Source: a virus. Taken from it: a DNA stretch of 33,327 nt. This document shows positions 22,227-30,968 of this stretch, in pieces. Numbering within the stretch: the stretch's first letter is position 1; each line of letters begins with the position of its first letter. The notes below the pieces were generated by a model. That model did not search any database. It was not told the origin of the DNA and saw only the letters and a program-made list of their open reading frames with translations. A program made the position numbers and the translations under genes. Where the stretch lies: IMG/VR virus record IMGVR_UViG_3300036800_000522, positions 1-33,327 of that record. One strand, given 5' to 3'.

Positions 22227-23096
22227 AGCCCGCCTCGACCGCTCTGCAGAACCTGCTCGCGAGCCGGCAGTTCTTCGCCGTCGATCTCTATACCTTCACG
22301 CTCATCGGCGGCGGGGTGCTGCGTTACTGCAGCGGCGATCGCGATATCACCGCCGCCGGACATCTTCACCGCCCAAGGCCCGCGCATCGATCGCAAGGAC
22401 AACAAGGCGAAATGCCATTGGAAAATCGGCGTCGAGGTCGACACGCTGGTCTTCGATGTGATGCCGCAAGCGAGCGACATGGTGGGCGGGTTGCCGTTCC
22501 TGGCTGCGTGCGTGCAAGGCGCGTTCGACGGCGCCGAGCTGCAATTGGAGCGCGCCTTCATGGCGACCTACGGCGACACCTCGGTCGGGACGGTGATCAT
22601 GTTCGTCGGCCGCGTCGCCGAGATCGATCTCGGCCGTGCCGTTGCGACCTTCACCATCAACAGCCATCTCGAGCTGCTCAATCTGCAACTGCCGCGCAAT
22701 CTCTGGCAGCCGGGCTGCGTCAATTCGCTGGGCGATCCGAGTTGCGGCGTGAGTTTGGCGAGCTTCGCGGTGAGCGGCAGCGCTGCCGCCGGGTCGAGCG
22801 CCAGCGCGATCACGGCGACGCTCGGCCAGCCGACGAGTTATTTCGATCAGGGCAAGCTCATCTTTACCAGCGGCGCGAATACGAGTCTGACGCGCTCGGT
22901 CAAATCCTGGGTCGCGGGTTCGCCGGGCACGATCGCGTTGCTCGCCCCCTTCCCGAATACGCCAGCCACGGGCGATAGCTTCACGATCTATCCCGGCTGC
23001 GACAAGACGCTGGGTACGAACGGCTGCGCCAAATTCGCCAACACCGCGCGGTTCAAAGGCTTTCCCTACGTCCCGACATCGGAGACGGCGGTGTGA
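22223..23096 (+). pseudogene. DUF2163 tail-tip hub protein, frameshifted
   Basis: The first frame gives MKPASTALQNLLASRQFFAV and FTLIGGGVLRYCSGDRDITAA up to about 22360. The continuation (IFTAQGPRIDRKDNKAKCHW, KIGVEVDTLVFDVMPQASDM and the rest to TSETAV at 23096) is in the +1 frame from 22362. The two halves join into one DUF2163/BR0599-type protein of about 290 residues. Its end has 'YPGCDKTLGTNGCAKFANTA' and RFKGFPYVP, cysteines typical of the family. One extra base near 22358-22361 explains the break. RcGTA gp13 relatives carry a metal-binding hub. Either the gene is inactivated or there is a sequencing error. Confidence 0.8.
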
Positions 23097-23138
23097 CGCT
23101 CTTTTCCGTAACCCTGGAACAAAGACAGCCAATCCTAT

Positions 23139-23579
23139 TTACGGAAAATTCCCGTGGATGGGAGATTCTGGGTGCCGTTTGTTCCAGAAGTGCATATCGA
23201 AGATAACGTCGATCGGTCGCAAGTTATCATACCGAACCCAGGATGCGGGTAGCAGTAGAAGCGCTTCGCGAATATTGCATGCAATAGCCCTCGCGCGCTC
23301 AACATTGATCATCGCAGGCATGCTGACACCGAAATAGACGCGGTAGACGCGTGTGTCCTCATGGGAACGATCGTACCGAAAGGCGGAGAACGGGAAGGAA
23401 ACGTCGCTGGCCTCATAAAGGAAACCGTCGAGGTCGTCTCTCTCGCGGCCGCCATGCCCCTCACGTATTCGAGTGCCATCATCTTTTACGGCGACGAACT
23501 TCGCGGCCAGGAAATTGATGGAGTTGGGCTCCTCTGGGGCCAATTCCCCATAGTGCCATTCCGTCCAGATTTTCCACAT
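23139..23579 (-). CDS. Hypothetical protein inserted in the tail-tip block
   Basis: This 146-residue protein is on the reverse strand between the DUF2163 and NlpC/P60 tail genes. It starts MWKIWTEWHYGELAPEEPNS, continues AKFVAVKDDGTRIREGHGG and SDVSFPFSAFRYDRSHEDTR, and ends IDVIFDMHFWNKRHPESP. It is soluble, aromatic-rich and mixed in charge. I recognise no family and no catalytic motif. GC is lower than in the flanking tail genes. It ends 42 bases from the convergent DUF2163 gene. It fits the pattern of reverse-strand cargo genes here (MFS, MORN, MetE-like, methyltransferase). Its reality is supported by natural amino-acid composition and the absence of a good ORF opposite. Confidence 0.6.
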   Translation of the reverse strand: MWKIWTEWHYGELAPEEPNSINFLAAKFVAVKDDGTRIREGHGGRERDDLDGFLYEASDVSFPFSAFRYDRSHEDTRVYRVYFGVSMPAMINVERARAIACNIREALLLLPASWVRYDNLRPIDVIFDMHFWNKRHPESPIHGNFP

Positions 23580-23663
23580 CGCTGGTGACCTCTAGATCGC
23601 CCGGCATCTTAGCCGAGCCGTGATCCGAACAGGACTCGCCGCGATTTCCTTTCGAGGAAACTC

Positions 23664-24134
23664 ATGATCGACATCGACGCAGAGCGCCAAGCGGTGGTGG
23701 CCGAGGCGCGCCAATGGTTGCGCACGCCGTATCATCATATGGGCCGCGTCAAAGGCGCGGGCGTCGATTGCGCGACGTTGCTCGCCGAGGTCTATGCGCG
23801 CGCCGGCGTCGTGCCGTCCGTCGCGATCCCGTTTTATCCGCCGGATTGGCATCTGCATCGCGATGCGGAGCGGTATCTGGGCTTCGTGGTGGCGCATGCG
23901 GGCGAGATCGCCGGCGATCCGCTGCCAGCCGATATCGCGTTGTGGCGTTTCGGGCGCTGCTTCTCGCACGGCGCGATCGTCATCGACTGGCCGGTGGTCA
24001 TTCATGCTTATGCCGGCAGAGGGTGCGTACTCGAGGACACCTCGCACGCGCGGTGGCTGTCGCAGATCGGCGAGCGCGGCGGATCGCAGAAGCGGCCGGT
24101 CAAATTCTTTCGACTTAAACGCTGGATGGCCTGA
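23664..24134 (+). CDS. NlpC/P60 family tail peptidase (RcGTA gp14-like)
   Basis: This 156-residue protein is an NlpC/P60 cysteine peptidase that cuts peptidoglycan stem peptides as the tail enters the cell. The nucleophile is C36 in KGAGVDCATLLAEVYARAG, with H102 in RCFSHGAIVIDW and H114 in VVIHAYAGRG completing the active site. The N-terminal WLRTPYHHMGRVK is characteristic of the phage subgroup (TIGR02219). GAGGAAA precedes ATG 23664. It is followed after one base by the tip gene, and it is the fourth gene of the GTA-type tail-tip series. Confidence 0.9.
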   Translation: MIDIDAERQAVVAEARQWLRTPYHHMGRVKGAGVDCATLLAEVYARAGVVPSVAIPFYPPDWHLHRDAERYLGFVVAHAGEIAGDPLPADIALWRFGRCFSHGAIVIDWPVVIHAYAGRGCVLEDTSHARWLSQIGERGGSQKRPVKFFRLKRWMA

Positions 24135-24135
24135 C

Positions 24136-26583
24136 ATGGCGTCGATTTTCGGCAGCAGCAGCAAGCCGCAAGCCCAGCAACAGCCGGCACTGTCCGCGTT
24201 GCCCATCCAGACGGCGACTTACGCCAAGGTCATTCCGCTCGTCTATGGCACGACGCGCATCGCGCCGAACCTGATCTGGTACGGCGATTTTGTCGCGACG
24301 CCGCATAATTCGGGCAGCAGCGGCGGCGGCAAGGGCGGGGTTGTCGGCGGTGGCGGTGGCGGCGGCAAAGGCGGGGGCGGCGGCACCACGACTTACACCT
24401 ACACAGCGTCCGTCGCGCTCGGCCTCTGCGAAGGACCGATCGTCGGTGTCGGCACGGTGTGGGCCACGAAGACGGAGACGTCGCTCGCCGAACTCGCGCT
24501 CACCGTGCTGCTCGGCGAATATGCGCAGCCGCCATGGAGCTATCTGAGCTCGGTCCATCCCGATCAGGCGCTCGGCTATAGCGGCACGGCCTATGTCGCG
24601 GGCGCGGGCTACCAGCTCGACGACGGTGCGCAGTTGCCCAATCACAACATGGAGGTCGCGGGATTTTTCGCCGACACCGCGCCCGGCGTGCCCGATGCGG
24701 ATCCGAGTCAGGTCGTCGTCGATCTCTTGACCAATCCGCTGTGCGGCGCCGGCTTTCCCGCAGCGCGCCTCGGCAGTCTCGCGGTTTATCAGAGCTACGC
24801 GCTCGCCGCCGGGCTGTGGATCTCGACCGCCTATTCCGAATAGGCGCAGGCTTCGCAAATGCTCGACGACATCGTGAGCTTCACCAACAGCGCCTTTGTC
24901 TGGTCGAGCGGCGTGCTGGGTATCGTGCCTTATGGCGATGCCGCGCTATCGGCGAATGGCTATAGCTATACGCCACCCTCGGCGCCGCTTTACGATCTTG
25001 GCGACGACGACTTCCTCGACAACAGCGCGACCGGCTCGGCCTCGTCGAGCACCGATCCGGTGCTGGTGACGCGGAAACGCCCGGCCGACGCGCTCAACGA
25101 CATCACGCTCGAATTCCTCGATCGCGGCAAACAATACAACACCGGCGTCGTCGAGGCCTCGGATCAGGCGGCGATCGATCTTTACGGGTTGCGCACCGAG
25201 AAGGCGCAACAGGCGCATCTTTTCGCCGACATCAATGCCGCGCGCCACGCGGCGCAGCTGCGGCTGCAACGCCAGGCGGTGCGCAACACCTATCAGTTCA
25301 CGCTCGACCAGCGGTACATCCTCTTGGATCCGATGGATATCGTGACGTTGACCGATGCGCGGCTCGGTCTTGCGCGGCAATGGGTGCGGATCACCGAGAT
25401 CACCGAGAACGACGACGGCACGCTGCTGTTCGCGGCGGAGGATTATCTCGCCGGCACCGGTTCGGCCGCGACCTATTCCTTCGCCAGCGGCGCGGGGTAT
25501 TCCGCCGATTATAACGTCGATCCCGGCGACGCGCTGGCGCCGATCGTGTTCGAGCCGCCGGCGCAGATTGCATCGAGCGCGCTCGAGATCTGGATGGCGA
25601 CGGCGGGCGGGCCGCTCTGGGGCGGCGCCGATATCTACGTCTCGAGCGACGGTGCGACCTATAAGCTCGCCGGCCGCACGAACGGCCCGGCGCGGATGGG
25701 TGTGCTGACCGCAAGCTTTGCTGCGGGAGGCGATCCGGATACGAGCGATACGATCGCGGTCGATCTCTCATCCTCGCGCGGTACGTTGCTGTCGGGCACG
25801 CAGAGCGATGCCGATCTGGGCCATACGCTTTGCTATGTTGCGAACGCGCCAACCGGCTATGAGCTCGTCAGCTATGAGAGCGCGAGCCTCACCGGAACGA
25901 ATGCTTATACGCTCGGCAGCTATTTGCGGCGCGGCCTTTACGGGACGACGATCGCCGGTCACGCGCTCAGCGCGCGATTTACGCGGCTCGACGACGCGAT
26001 CGTCAAGCTGAGCTACGACAAGAGCCAGATCGGCTCGACGATCTATCTGAAGCTCGTCTCATTCAATTTGTGGAGCGGCGGCGCGCAGCAACTGGCCGAT
26101 GTGACCGCCTATACGCATGTCATCGCCGGCCCGCCGCGGCCGCCCAATGTCACGGGCTTCGCGGCGCAACAATCCGGCGTCGTGGTCGCGTTCGGCTGGG
26201 ATGCGGTGAATGATGTCGCGCTGAAGGGCTATGACATCGGCTACGCGCCGCAGGGGACGAGCGACTGGTCGCTGTTCAGCCTGCTGACCGAAGCGGCGGC
26301 CGGCACCGAGATGACGAATGCGGAAGTGCCACCGGGCAGTTGGACCTTCGGCATTCGTGCGCACGATATCGCCGATCAGCTGTCGCCGGCGATCAGCACG
26401 CTCGATCTCGTTGTCACGAACGCCCTACCGGTCATCTCGGCCGCCGACGCGGCGCCGGCCTGGAGCGCAACGACCTATTACGATTTGGGCAATTTCAAAG
26501 ACGCAGCCGTCGCAACCGTCGCCTGCGGCGCTTTCGCAAGCGATCCGGTCGCGGCGGTCGTCGATCTTGGAGGGTTTTCATGA
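24136..26583 (+). pseudogene. Tail tip/hub protein (RcGTA gp15-like) interrupted by an amber codon
   Basis: One reading frame runs from ATG 24136 to TGA 26583 (815 codons) but contains a single TAG at 24841-24843. Before it are SKPQAQQQPALSALPIQTAT, YAKVIPLVYGTTRIAPNLIW, a Gly/Lys-rich loop (residues about 55-85), VALGLCEGPI and 'GSLAVYQSYALAAGLWISTA' followed by YSE. After it come AQASQMLDDIVSFTNSAFVW and SSGVLGIVPYGDAAL, then 'GLRTEKAQQAHLFADINAAR' and a fibronectin III-like end (PPRPPNVTGFAAQQSGVVVA). The protein reads smoothly across the stop, where a Gln (CAG to TAG) is natural. It is either a nonsense mutation, a suppressed amber, or two products restarted at ATG 24859. The full product would be the tail's central hub and fibre-attachment protein. 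Confidence 0.8.
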
Positions 26584-27257
26584 GCGAGCAATTGCAACTG
26601 CGGCGCGACACGCAAGCGAATGTCGCGGCGGCTATCCCCGCCGCCGGCGAGCTGGCGCTCGATACCACGCGTAACGCGCTGTTGGTCGGCGATGGCGCGA
26701 CGGCAGGCGGAACGGCGTCGGCGCTGCTGGCGCTGTTCGGCGGCTATCTCACCGGACGTTATTATTTTTGCGGCTCGCTGATCAGCTCGGCGAATTTCAC
26801 GCTCGGCGCCAACAATTTGCTGGCGGTGCCATTCTTCTGCCTGCAGAAGCAGATATTCACGAAGATCGGTGTCAACGTGACGACGACCGGCGGCAATCTG
26901 CGGCTCGGCGTCTATGCCTCGACCGCCGGCGCCGTGCCGTCGACGCTCGTGCCCGGCTCCGATTCCGGTACTTTTTCGGTGACGACCACCGGCATCAAAG
27001 AAACAACCGGATTGTCGATCGCGCTCACGCCCGGCCTTTATCATCTGGCGATCGTCGGCGACGCGTCGGTCGGCGTCACGGGGGTCACGCCGTGCAGCCA
27101 GTTCCAGAATCTCACCGGGATCGGCTCGACCTCGCCGACGACCCTCAACGAAACCGGCTTTCTCAACGGCTTCGTCTTCGGCGCGATGCCCGCGACCTTT
27201 CCCAGCCCCGCCGCCGTCGGCAACGGCAGCGTGCCGGGTATCTGGCTCCGGCTCTGA
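26580..27257 (+). CDS. Tail fibre/structural protein with fibre N-terminal motif
   Basis: This 225-residue protein starts at an ATG overlapping the tip gene stop (ATGA). The first 45 residues, MSEQLQLRRDTQANVAAAIP and ELALDTTRNALLVGDGATAG, are the 'LRRDT..N......GEL..DTT...L.VGDG.TAGG' motif common at the N-termini of prophage tail fibres, where it attaches to the tail. The remainder is beta-rich (CLQKQIFTKIGVNVTTTGGN, LRLGVYASTAGAVPSTLVPG) and ends SVPGIWLRL. The likely role is as a fibre or tip decoration protein that contacts host surface polymers; this is inferred from motif and place. Confidence 0.75.
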   Translation: MSEQLQLRRDTQANVAAAIPAAGELALDTTRNALLVGDGATAGGTASALLALFGGYLTGRYYFCGSLISSANFTLGANNLLAVPFFCLQKQIFTKIGVNVTTTGGNLRLGVYASTAGAVPSTLVPGSDSGTFSVTTTGIKETTGLSIALTPGLYHLAIVGDASVGVTGVTPCSQFQNLTGIGSTSPTTLNETGFLNGFVFGAMPATFPSPAAVGNGSVPGIWLRL

Positions 27258-27266
27258 GCGCGGCCC

Positions 27267-28277
27267 ATGACCGCTCTGCGCACCAGCCTTTTCGGCCTCT
27301 TCACAGGTCCCTCGACAGGCTCCGGAGGCTTCGCGCGCCATTACACCGGCGTACTGACGCCGCGCGGATCGAAAGGCGTCGATAGCTACATACGCATCGC
27401 GGCGCCCGCGGCGCCGTCGCTCAGCCAGGTGGCGGGCGGATCGCTCGCGGCGGCGACCCTCTTTGCCAAAGCGACCCTGGTCAGCCCGAGCGGCGAGACC
27501 GCTGCCTCGAGCGAAAGCTCGCTCGCGGTCTCAGCGAATAATCTTTTGCGCATCGCCGCGCCGGCAAGTGCGGGTAATGCCACCGGATGGAATGCTTATG
27601 TCGCCGGCGCCAGCGGTGCGGAAACATTGCAAAACGCGACGCCGATCGCGCTCGGCACGAATTGGACGGAGCCGACGAGCGGGCTTGTGACCGGCACCGC
27701 GACGCCGCCCGCGGCGAACACGACCGGCTGGGATGTGTTCAATCTCTTCGTGCCGGATCCCGTGGCGAGCGCGAGCTTCATTGCCGATCCGGTCGATACC
27801 GGCTTCAATGCCGAGCTGCGCGTCTTTCTCACCGCAAGTTTCGGCTTGGGGTTTGGCCAAAGCGGCAGTCCGGCAATCGGCTACGCGATCGACACCTGGC
27901 TCGGCGGTCAAGCCGATCCCGGCAGCTTCACCGCATGGCCGAGCGTCGGTTATGTCGTCATGCGCTATCTCCGCGCGCGCCTTTCCTATACGCCGGTGCA
28001 AGGCGCGCTTGCCTATATCGGGGATTTCGTTCCGACGATCGATACAGCGCCGACCGTCGAGACCGGCAATTCGCTGACCGTCGGGGCGGGCGGTACGACG
28101 ATCACTTTTCCGGCGCAATTTCATGCGCCGCCGCAAGTCATCGCGACCTGCATCAGCAGTGCGTCGCTGGTCGCGAGCGTCGCGAGCGTGACCGCGACGG
28201 GCTGCACCTTCCATGTATGGAACAGCAGCGGCGTCGATGTCGGCGGCGTGATCAATTACGAGGCGATCGGGGAATAG
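27267..28277 (+). CDS. Putative tail fibre / receptor-binding protein with H-type-lectin-like end
   Basis: This 336-residue protein starts MTALRTSLFGLFTGPSTGSG. The middle contains two copies of a beta pattern with Thr/Ala/Gly-rich strands ('ATLVSPSGETAASSESSLAV', 'GNATGWNAYVAGASGAETLQ'), as in fibronectin-like fibre repeats. The C-terminus (TTITFPAQFHAPPQVIATCI, then GCTFHVWNSSGVDVGGVINY and EAIGE) resembles an H-type lectin sandwich, in which a strand with 'F..PP.V' and a final '.w.AIG' are typical. That would make it a carbohydrate-binding receptor protein. The lectin call is by motif only. Confidence 0.6.
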   Translation: MTALRTSLFGLFTGPSTGSGGFARHYTGVLTPRGSKGVDSYIRIAAPAAPSLSQVAGGSLAAATLFAKATLVSPSGETAASSESSLAVSANNLLRIAAPASAGNATGWNAYVAGASGAETLQNATPIALGTNWTEPTSGLVTGTATPPAANTTGWDVFNLFVPDPVASASFIADPVDTGFNAELRVFLTASFGLGFGQSGSPAIGYAIDTWLGGQADPGSFTAWPSVGYVVMRYLRARLSYTPVQGALAYIGDFVPTIDTAPTVETGNSLTVGAGGTTITFPAQFHAPPQVIATCISSASLVASVASVTATGCTFHVWNSSGVDVGGVINYEAIGE

Positions 28278-28280
28278 CCA

Positions 28281-28721
28281 ATGCCCGGGATTCTTGCACG
28301 CTTGAAAGCGGCGCATTGCCGTGTCGACGGGCTGTTGATCGCGCCCGATGGCGCGCCCGATTTCGCGGCGACCAACGCTTCGGGCGATTGGAGCACGGCG
28401 GAGAAAGAAGCGGTGCAGGCGGCGCTCGGTCTGGCGACGCCGACCATCGAGCCCGCGCAACGTGTCGCGGCCGGTGCGGCGGCGATCGAGCGTTGGCTCG
28501 ATCGGACCGCACAGGCGCTGGGCTACAACAACTTCGTCACCGCCGTGAGCTATGCGAGCTCGTCGGTCGATCTTTGGCGCCGACAAGCGCTCGCGCTGAC
28601 GGCGTGGCGCGATGCGGTGTGGCAAGCGGCGATTGCGTTGCTGGCCGAACCCGCGCAGCTACCGGTCGATGCGCCGGCGCTGATCGCTTCTCTTCCGCAA
28701 CCCAACATCCCAACGAGCTGA
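28281..28721 (+). CDS. Tail fibre assembly-type protein
   Basis: This 146-residue, mainly helical protein ends with a domain (TIEPAQRVAAGAAAIERWLD, 'AQALGYNNFVTAVSYASSSV' and 'LWRRQALALTAWRDAVWQAA') that often sits at the C-terminus of phage tail fibres or in small fibre-assembly genes. The pattern is 'ld.tA...gYd......sYa.S....w...A.al..WRDaVw'. It lies between two fibre genes, four bases after the first and ten before the second. A chaperone or accessory role for the fibre is inferred. No catalytic motif is seen. Confidence 0.6.
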   Translation: MPGILARLKAAHCRVDGLLIAPDGAPDFAATNASGDWSTAEKEAVQAALGLATPTIEPAQRVAAGAAAIERWLDRTAQALGYNNFVTAVSYASSSVDLWRRQALALTAWRDAVWQAAIALLAEPAQLPVDAPALIASLPQPNIPTS

Positions 28722-28730
28722 GGCTTCCGC

Positions 28731-30020
28731 ATGTCTGGAACCAACCCCGTCGGCGCGTGGGCGCTGCCCTTCAGCACGGGCGGCAGCGTCGACGATCCAA
28801 CAAGTTATAAAGGCAAGATCGATGCCGATTTCGCGGTGGCGCAGCGCGTCGCCGATGCTTTCGCGCCGAAGCCCGCAACCCCGTTGGCGATGTCGGTGAT
28901 CGTCGATGCCGGCTTCGTGGTCGGCGTCGGACCCAGCGGCTTGCAATCCGTGGTCGAGATCGGCACGCAGACGCTGACCGTCGCGGCGGCGCCGGGCGCG
29001 CCTAATAACCGCATCGATCTGGTAGTGGTGGACGAGGCGAGCGGCACGGCCAGCATCATCGCCGGCACGCCGGCCGGCTCGCCGGTGGCGCCGGCGATCA
29101 CCGCGGGCAAGAAACAGATCGCGCTGATCGCGGTGCCGAACGGCACGAGCAGCATCGCCAACGGCAACATCACCGATCTGCGCGCGGTGTGGCAGACGAA
29201 TGTGCCGGGCGTGCGCTGGGCCGTTGCCGGCGGCAGCGCCGACACGATCACCGCGAGCTATACGCCGACCAACGCGACCCTCGCCGACGGGCTGGTCCTC
29301 GGCTTTCGCGCGACGGCCGCGAACGCGACGACGACGCCCAGCTTCAACGCCGACGGGCTCGGCGCGAAGACCATCGTGAAGCAGGGTGGCGCGGCGCTGG
29401 CGCCCGGCGATATTCCGAACGCGCTCGCCGAATGCATGATCCGCTATAACGCGGCGAACGTGCGGTGGGAGCTGCTCAATCCCGTCGCCTCGAGCTTTAC
29501 CACGGGGGACGTGAAGACGACCCTCAAGACCACAGCCGATGCCGGCTGGGTGATGATGAACGACGGGACGATCGGCGATGCCAGTTCCGGCGCGACAACG
29601 CGTGCCGATGGCGACGCGCAGGCACTTTTCACGCTGCTCTGGAACAACGTCTCGAACACGAACTGTCCGGTCTCCAGCGGTCGCGGCGCCTCTGCCGCCG
29701 CCGATTTCGCCGCGCACAAGACGATCGCGCTCCCGAAGATGCTCGGCCGCGCGCTGGCCTCGGCGGGGGCAGGAAGCGGGCTATCCACGCGGAGCCTGGG
29801 GGCGACGGCGGGCGAGGAGACACACATACTGACGGTGACGGAGATGCCGGCGCATCAACACGGCATGGGCTGGCACATTAAGGCGGCCATCGGCACGGTC
29901 GGTGGCTCGTATTATATGGGCGACTCTTCACCTGATGATTTGACGGAGCCGGCTGGGGGCGGTGCCGGACATAACATAATGCAGCCCACCAGCTTCCTTA
30001 ATTTCATGATCAAACTTTAA
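28731..30020 (+). CDS. Tail fibre protein with C-terminal tail-collar domain
   Basis: This 429-residue fibre starts MSGTNPVGAWALPFSTGGSV. An N-terminal beta-rich shaft contains VVDEASGTASIIAGTP and KKQIALIAVPNGTSSIANGN, and a middle block reads ASYTPTNATLADGLVLGFRA. The C-terminus is a tail-collar/tip domain: 'GWVMMNDGTIGDASSGATTR', ADGDAQALFTLLWNNVSNTN, LPKMLGRALASAGAGSG, a metal-type MPAHQHGM histidine pair, and a final NIMQPTSFLNFMIKL. This tip domain mediates trimerisation and receptor binding in many phages. It is the last structural gene before the lower-GC methyltransferase pair. Confidence 0.85.
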   Translation: MSGTNPVGAWALPFSTGGSVDDPTSYKGKIDADFAVAQRVADAFAPKPATPLAMSVIVDAGFVVGVGPSGLQSVVEIGTQTLTVAAAPGAPNNRIDLVVVDEASGTASIIAGTPAGSPVAPAITAGKKQIALIAVPNGTSSIANGNITDLRAVWQTNVPGVRWAVAGGSADTITASYTPTNATLADGLVLGFRATAANATTTPSFNADGLGAKTIVKQGGAALAPGDIPNALAECMIRYNAANVRWELLNPVASSFTTGDVKTTLKTTADAGWVMMNDGTIGDASSGATTRADGDAQALFTLLWNNVSNTNCPVSSGRGASAAADFAAHKTIALPKMLGRALASAGAGSGLSTRSLGATAGEETHILTVTEMPAHQHGMGWHIKAAIGTVGGSYYMGDSSPDDLTEPAGGGAGHNIMQPTSFLNFMIKL

Positions 30021-30026
30021 TTCGAT

Positions 30027-30818
30027 TCAGAGTTTGCGAGCGGCCATATAGTGAGTCTCGGAAAGCAATTCGCGACTGTCGAAGCCTTTGCCCAGCGCTT
30101 TTCGTCCGAGCGGGCTATTGAGAGATCGCGGATCAACTTCGTAAAGTCTGTTCTCAATAATCGCGAGATCGGATACGTCTTTGACTGACGCTATATAATC
30201 GCGCGCGGGCCGTCGGTTGAAGGGAATCGGATTATACATATAGCGAATCGTTTCATCAATACCGGCTGGCTGGATCGAATGGTCACGTGCGTATTCCCGA
30301 AGTTCGTTCTCGTTGTACAGCAGATGTACCCATGGATGTCCTTCGAAGCAGGCCATGTGGTGACCATAGGGTGATCGCCAAAGAGGCGAGGCAAGACTCC
30401 ACACGACGCCACCACGCTTAGTTAATCTCGCCATCTCGGCGAACCCAGCCTCAATATTATGGACGTGCTCCATGGTTGCAGTCGCGAAAACGAGATCGAA
30501 CGCGTTGCTTGGAAGGCCACTGTTCTCAATACCAACACAATGATAGGTCGCGCGGGCGTCTTGGAATGCTTCACCGACGTTCGGGATCACGTCGAGGCCG
30601 TGAATTTCACGAGCTCCGAGGGCCGCGAAACGCGCGCAATCTTCACCGACGTTCGCTCCAACTACTAAAACCGACATGGGTCTGCCGGCTAACTTCCAAG
30701 CTTGCCTGACATGGAGACGGTTATAGCCGAGCGCCTTTCGAAGACGGCGTATTGGGGCTTCGACTGCAACGCGCACTGGCCCTGGGAGCCAAGATCTGAT
30801 GTGTTGGAGCATGGTCAT
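30027..30818 (-). CDS. Class I SAM-dependent methyltransferase (Methyltransf_11-like)
   Basis: This 263-residue methyltransferase has SAM motif I in 'MSVLVVGANVGEDCARFAAL', followed by IHGLDVIPNVGEAFQDA, where Asp binds the SAM ribose. 'FDLVFATATMEHVHNIEAGF' and AEMARLTKRGGVVWSLASPL are motifs of the ubiE/type 11 group. Relatives modify sugars, lipids or small molecules at the cell surface. GC is clearly lower than in the fibre genes. It is reversed relative to the phage genes and diverges from the next methyltransferase across about 150 bases, where both promoters must lie. Confidence 0.85.
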   Translation of the reverse strand: MTMLQHIRSWLPGPVRVAVEAPIRRLRKALGYNRLHVRQAWKLAGRPMSVLVVGANVGEDCARFAALGAREIHGLDVIPNVGEAFQDARATYHCVGIENSGLPSNAFDLVFATATMEHVHNIEAGFAEMARLTKRGGVVWSLASPLWRSPYGHHMACFEGHPWVHLLYNENELREYARDHSIQPAGIDETIRYMYNPIPFNRRPARDYIASVKDVSDLAIIENRLYEVDPRSLNSPLGRKALGKGFDSRELLSETHYMAARKL

Positions 30819-30968
30819 CTAGTACGCACCCTACTGAAGAATTGTAGGAAACGCATCCTCATCAGCACGATCTCTTTTCGCTTTAGGCCAACTTGTGGGG
30901 CCACAAGCTTAGTAGGTGACTGATGGCCTCGAGTTGTCCGCCCATACGGTGCAACGATATAGTTGGGT

